Source: Coniella vitis (lineage: Eukaryota; Ascomycota; Sordariomycetes; Diaporthales; Schizoparmaceae). Taken from it: a stretch of DNA of 64,000 nucleotides. Shown here piece after piece: positions 60,957-64,000 of this stretch. The position numbers and the translations under genes are program-made. Each line of letters opens with the position of its first letter. Positions within the stretch are counted from its first letter, which is position 1. The notes under the pieces were generated by a model. That model was not told the origin of the DNA, made no database searches, and saw only the letters and a program-made list of their open reading frames with translations. The DNA is taken from NCBI GenBank assembly GCA_011317545.1, contig WUJK01000005.1, positions 3,100,001 to 3,164,000 of the forward strand, given 5' to 3'.

Positions 60957-61396
60957 CTAAATCCCTAATTCTGGAAGTATTTATAAGTTATATATTAGTA
61001 GGAGGAGGAAATATACCTTTGAGTTTTCGTATATTTTTATATAATATTAAGTATTATAAGAGATTAAGAAGGATTACCCTATTACTTAAAGTTATACTTA
61101 GATTTATAACTAAAGACTATAAGGAAACTATTCTAATATTAAGCTATAAACTCCTATCCTTATATCCTTCCGTTATTGCCTTTATTAATATATAGCCTAT
61201 AATAGCCTATTAATGTCTATAGTTGCCTATTGACTTTCCGATAGGCAGTCGTAATCTCTAAAGATCCGACCCTAACCCTGATTATATTATCCTGACGTTC
61301 TTATATAAGAGATCATGTCGGTCCGTTGTGGTTCCGATATCCATGCTATGTTGCGTTGGCCTGTTCCTGTGACCTGCATGACCGTGGGTTATAACA
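60957..61396 (-). mobile_element. LTR at the right border of the island
   Basis: It lacks the first dozen bases (starts CTAAATCCCTAATTCTGG) and ends with an unmutated GTTGCGTTGGCCTGTTCCTGTGACC and GGGTTATAACA. The base composition returns to normal at 61397. Confidence 0.85.
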
Positions 61397-63138
61397 ACCT
61401 AGCTATAGGCCTTAAGCAGAAACAGCTGATCGGAGATCTCAGAGGTCTATAGCGTTCTGGATATTTATATAGTATACCTAAGAAATAATAACTTGGTCCA
61501 CCTAACTGTGCGAGCGACGGCCCTACTATGGTTTTATATTCCCGTTCCTATTTCTGCGTTCCTTCGCTAGACACATCCAGCATATCCACGATTCTGAGAG
61601 CCTCTCAGGCTTGCTTGCTAATGCTGCTCCGTACTTTGGCAATATGCTATAACACTACGCGTGTCATTAGACGGGGGGGCCAGCGGCGGGCTCTTTTCCA
61701 TTTACTGTTTTCTTTCGCGCTTAAACACAGACCGGGATAGGCAGTCCCCAAGGGCTAATTCATGATGTTCACGTACTATTGCGAGTAGGGAGCTGAAGTG
61801 GCCTATCTGTGCCCTGTCCGCCTCTGCCGCTGCTAGAAGTAGTATAATAATCCAAGCCGTCCACCGGCTCCAAGCGCAAACACGTCTTGCTGCGAGTACT
61901 GCTACCTATGGAAGATCTGAAGAGGCAAAGACGGCAAGAAAGATCGCGAGAAAGAACTAACGAAGCTTAGGACGTGAGCCCGGCTCGAATAACCTCTATT
62001 GCAGATCTTAAGCAGTATTTATATCCTTCTGCCGTGCGACCCTCTCTTGTCGGCGCTTGATAACATCGAGTAAGAAGCATGGAGAGGTCTAGGGTAACTA
62101 GAGTAAAAGACTTGAAGTAAAAGGAGTACTAGCCATACTCTCCTCGAACAATACAGAAGGTTGGATTTCCATCTGCCCGCTTAGCACTATAATAGTATTG
62201 TTAAAGGGAAGGGCTAGTTTGCTACTAATCTGGAGAACCTTAGGATTAGAAAAGTGCGGACCTATCTAGTACCTGAAATTAACCCCTGTTATTCCGACTT
62301 CCCGGAATAGTTAGGTTACTTTTGCTATCTTATCTAATAATTAGATAGCGGCTCGGTGCCCCTTCCTAATAGAGGTTGTAGACCTGCGGCATTGGTACGG
62401 CTATGCAACGGCTATGCTATAGTTGCAGCCGCAAATTCGGCTTATAGTTTAGCCTAACTATTCAGCCGACAAAGTGCCGAAAGTATATTATAGTCTTCCG
62501 AGTCATTTGTTTCAAAACAATAACACGCGCTTATCCTTATTATATTGAATTCCTTCTTGTTACAGGCGGTCAGATGGAGTTAAGTACGCAAGTATAATTA
62601 ATATTATATTTATTTCTTAATACTATAATTCGACTTGTCAAGGCATAACCATCGTTCGAGCTTGTGAAACATTTCTTAATATATCTAGGGTAGCCTGGGT
62701 AGCTGATATGGGAAGTTAGCCTTCTACACTGCTGAGTAGGGAGCACTGTACAATTTATAAATTGATTTATTTTAGGTATGTGCATATGCACGGTCGATAT
62801 TCGCCCAGCAATGAAACTATAACCCCTGGACTCGGTAGATCCTGACAAGATAGTTAATGTCGGTTACGGTAGCATCAAGACTTGTCTGTGCACTCAGCTA
62901 AGTACCATTCAGGATTCCTCCCAGAGTTTCAAGGGGGGATAGCTAGTGGAGTCATAATATCTCAAATAGATAGATGTTATATGCAGCATATTTAATGCAT
63001 TCGCATAGATATTTTTCAATCGGTCTCTGTTCAATGATGCGGGAAACCTCGACTCCGACACGAATTACCAAACATTAATTTTTATCCTGCCTTTGTGGCT
63101 AATAGCCGCCAAAGATCAGTCAACCTTCATCTATAACT
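61397..63138. other. Right-flank intergenic region, no gene recognised
   Basis: Mixed composition with normal CpA frequency. A 70-codon ATG frame at 61528-61740 has no motif. Small perfect inverted repeats occur at 62331-62347 (TATCTAAT around a single A) and 62291-62308 (ATTCC...GGAAT). The promoter of the following gene should lie in the last few hundred bases. Confidence 0.5.
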
Positions 63139-64000
63139 ATGCAATCCTCTACGACATCACATCTAATCTCATCCACTCGGCCATCACGCCATAGAATGAA
63201 GATTATCGGAGTCGGATTGCCGCGGTGCGCGACGACATCGTTGCAAGCCGCCTTCGAGTCGCCTACTCTCGACTGCGGACCTTGCATGCATATGAACGTC
63301 GTTATACCCCGACCCGACAAGATGCAACTTGTTATTGACGCCATGCGGGAAAAAGATGATGCAAGACGCCATATAATTCTACATAGCCTCTTTGATGGCT
63401 ACGCATCTACTCTTGATGTCCCAGGAAGCCTCTTCGTCGATGACTTAATGGATATGTACCCGGAGGCAGCTGTCCTTCTCAATGTTCGACCTGGGCCAGA
63501 GCTGCAGCGCGCGGATTCCTGGGCACGAAGTTGCCAGGAAGCGTTTGTATTCCCACATTCGCTCTTGTACAAGTTTCTCTGCTTTCCCTATCGAATGCAC
63601 CGCAGAGCATCCACTATGCTGCGCGGAATATATCCCTATTTCGCTGAGCAACCTCGCTTTGCAGAGCTCGGTCTACGGCCAGGAATGGGCTCTGGGCTAG
63701 ACTGGGCTACGCCAGAATTTTACGAGCTTTTCCAGCTTTGGGTCCGACAGCAAGCTGCTGCGAGAGGAAGACATCTCGTCGAGTATCATCCTGGAATGGG
63801 ATGGAAGCCATTATGCGAGTTGGCGGGTAGGGCAGATAGGGTGCCACCACCCGATACATTATTGCCACATGTTAACGATGCGAAGACTATGAAGACTCGT
63901 ATGAAGGTAGTCTTTGTAAGCGGGGTGGTCGCTTGGATTGCTATTTTCATAGGTGTGCGATCCCTTTTTCGATATGCATTACAACCGCTTTTTGTACTTG
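63139..64000 (+). CDS. P-loop sulfotransferase-like protein (3' end outside window)
   Basis: An uninterrupted frame runs from ATG 63139 to the window end (287 codons, no stop); stops precede it upstream, and a second in-frame ATG at 63196 begins MKIIGVGLPRC and may be the true start. The N-terminal KIIGVGLPRCATTSLQAAFE is the 5'-phosphosulfate-loop position of the fungal sulfotransferase family that usually reads GLPRTGTTSL. It is followed by CGPCMHMN, LFDGYASTLDVPGSLFVDDL and MYPEAAVLLNVRPGPELQRADSW, all characteristic of that family. Near the end HLVEYHPGMGWKPLCEL precedes a hydrophobic segment (VVFVSGVVAWIAIFIGV) that would anchor the C-terminus in a membrane. The substrate is unknown; the usual Gly-Thr of the loop is replaced by Ala-Thr after a Cys. 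Confidence 0.8.
   Translation, partial: MQSSTTSHLISSTRPSRHRMKIIGVGLPRCATTSLQAAFESPTLDCGPCMHMNVVIPRPDKMQLVIDAMREKDDARRHIILHSLFDGYASTLDVPGSLFVDDLMDMYPEAAVLLNVRPGPELQRADSWARSCQEAFVFPHSLLYKFLCFPYRMHRRASTMLRGIYPYFAEQPRFAELGLRPGMGSGLDWATPEFYELFQLWVRQQAAARGRHLVEYHPGMGWKPLCELAGRADRVPPPDTLLPHVNDAKTMKTRMKVVFVSGVVAWIAIFIGVRSLFRYALQPLFVL

Larger units (their letters stand above)
12064..61396. repeat. RIP-mutated retrotransposon island
   Basis: About 49.3 kb made almost wholly of LTR retrotransposon sequence, beginning exactly at an LTR start (TGTTATGACCC) and ending at an LTR end (GGGTTATAACA). The DNA is dominated by TATA, TTA and TAG runs; CpA and TpG are strikingly rare while CpG is common, and conserved pol motifs remain readable if in-frame TAG/TAA are taken as former Gln or Trp codons. 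This is the pattern of RIP, which mutates CpA to TpA in duplicated DNA in ascomycetes. No host gene was found inside. Copy order and strand: X(-), A(+, holding family 2), mini-element, B(+), C(-), D(-), E(-), F(-), G(-), H(+), I(-). Confidence 0.9.

Noticed and set aside
12064..61396. Short direct repeats resembling a CRISPR array
   Set aside because: Repeats are LTR-length and pol-containing; there is no short repeat-spacer pattern, and the genome is eukaryotic.
61528..61740. 70-codon ATG frame in the right flank
   Set aside because: No motif and no supporting context.
63120..63651. Minus-strand frames over the sulfotransferase-like gene
   Set aside because: Shadows of the plus-strand frame, which carries the conserved motifs.

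Overview
The window looks like a chromosome segment of a filamentous ascomycete (Pezizomycotina). The genes have short GT-AG introns, the protein families are typical of fungal accessory regions, and a long AT-rich block of retrotransposons carries the marks of repeat-induced point mutation (RIP): TpA is very common, CpA and TpG are rare, CpG is kept, and Gln/Trp codons have become stops. Everything here is read by eye; no alignment or database search was run.

Left arm (1-12063), gene-bearing but decaying. In order: the 3' end of a 2-oxoglutarate/Fe(II) oxygenase gene (three exons visible); a solo LTR; a 12-TM MFS transporter of the monocarboxylate-transporter type with one 68-bp intron; a small atypical protein kinase on the minus strand; an ankyrin-repeat gene broken by a frameshift and carrying an (AAC)10 tract; a stretch of unrecognised coding-like scraps; and the C-terminal half of an O-methyltransferase without its N-terminal half. 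Several are relics, which suits a gene-poor subtelomere-like or accessory compartment.

Centre (12064-61396), a roughly 49-kb RIP-mutated island that starts and ends on LTR termini. It is built mostly from one Ty3/gypsy chromodomain family, called family 1 here: gag with a zinc knuckle, protease, RT, RNase H, integrase, chromodomain, then a 3' module, then the LTR. Copies are complete (A, 14676-29617; E, 36737-44171; H, 52267-59732), partial (X, B, C, D, F, G, I) or solo/truncated LTRs. Copy A is split by a second, GC-richer chromodomain gypsy element, family 2 (19377-26639), flanked by ATAC on both sides. A 479-bp miniature LTR element (29622-30100) ends like family 1 and shares its polypurine tract. 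Both gypsy families carry an extra ORF antisense to pol just upstream of the 3' LTR. Most family 1 copies also carry an antisense tRNA-like sequence with A- and B-box motifs. Inside the family 1 LTR a block of about 100-200 bp differs almost completely between LTR classes while the flanks are conserved, and LTR class goes with the type of antisense ORF.

Right arm (61397-64000): about 1.7 kb without a recognisable gene, then a P-loop sulfotransferase-like gene with a C-terminal membrane segment that runs off the window.

The most unusual material is the 3' module of the retroelements (antisense ORFs, tRNA-like sequence, variable LTR cassette) and the miniature element that appears to borrow the family 1 machinery.
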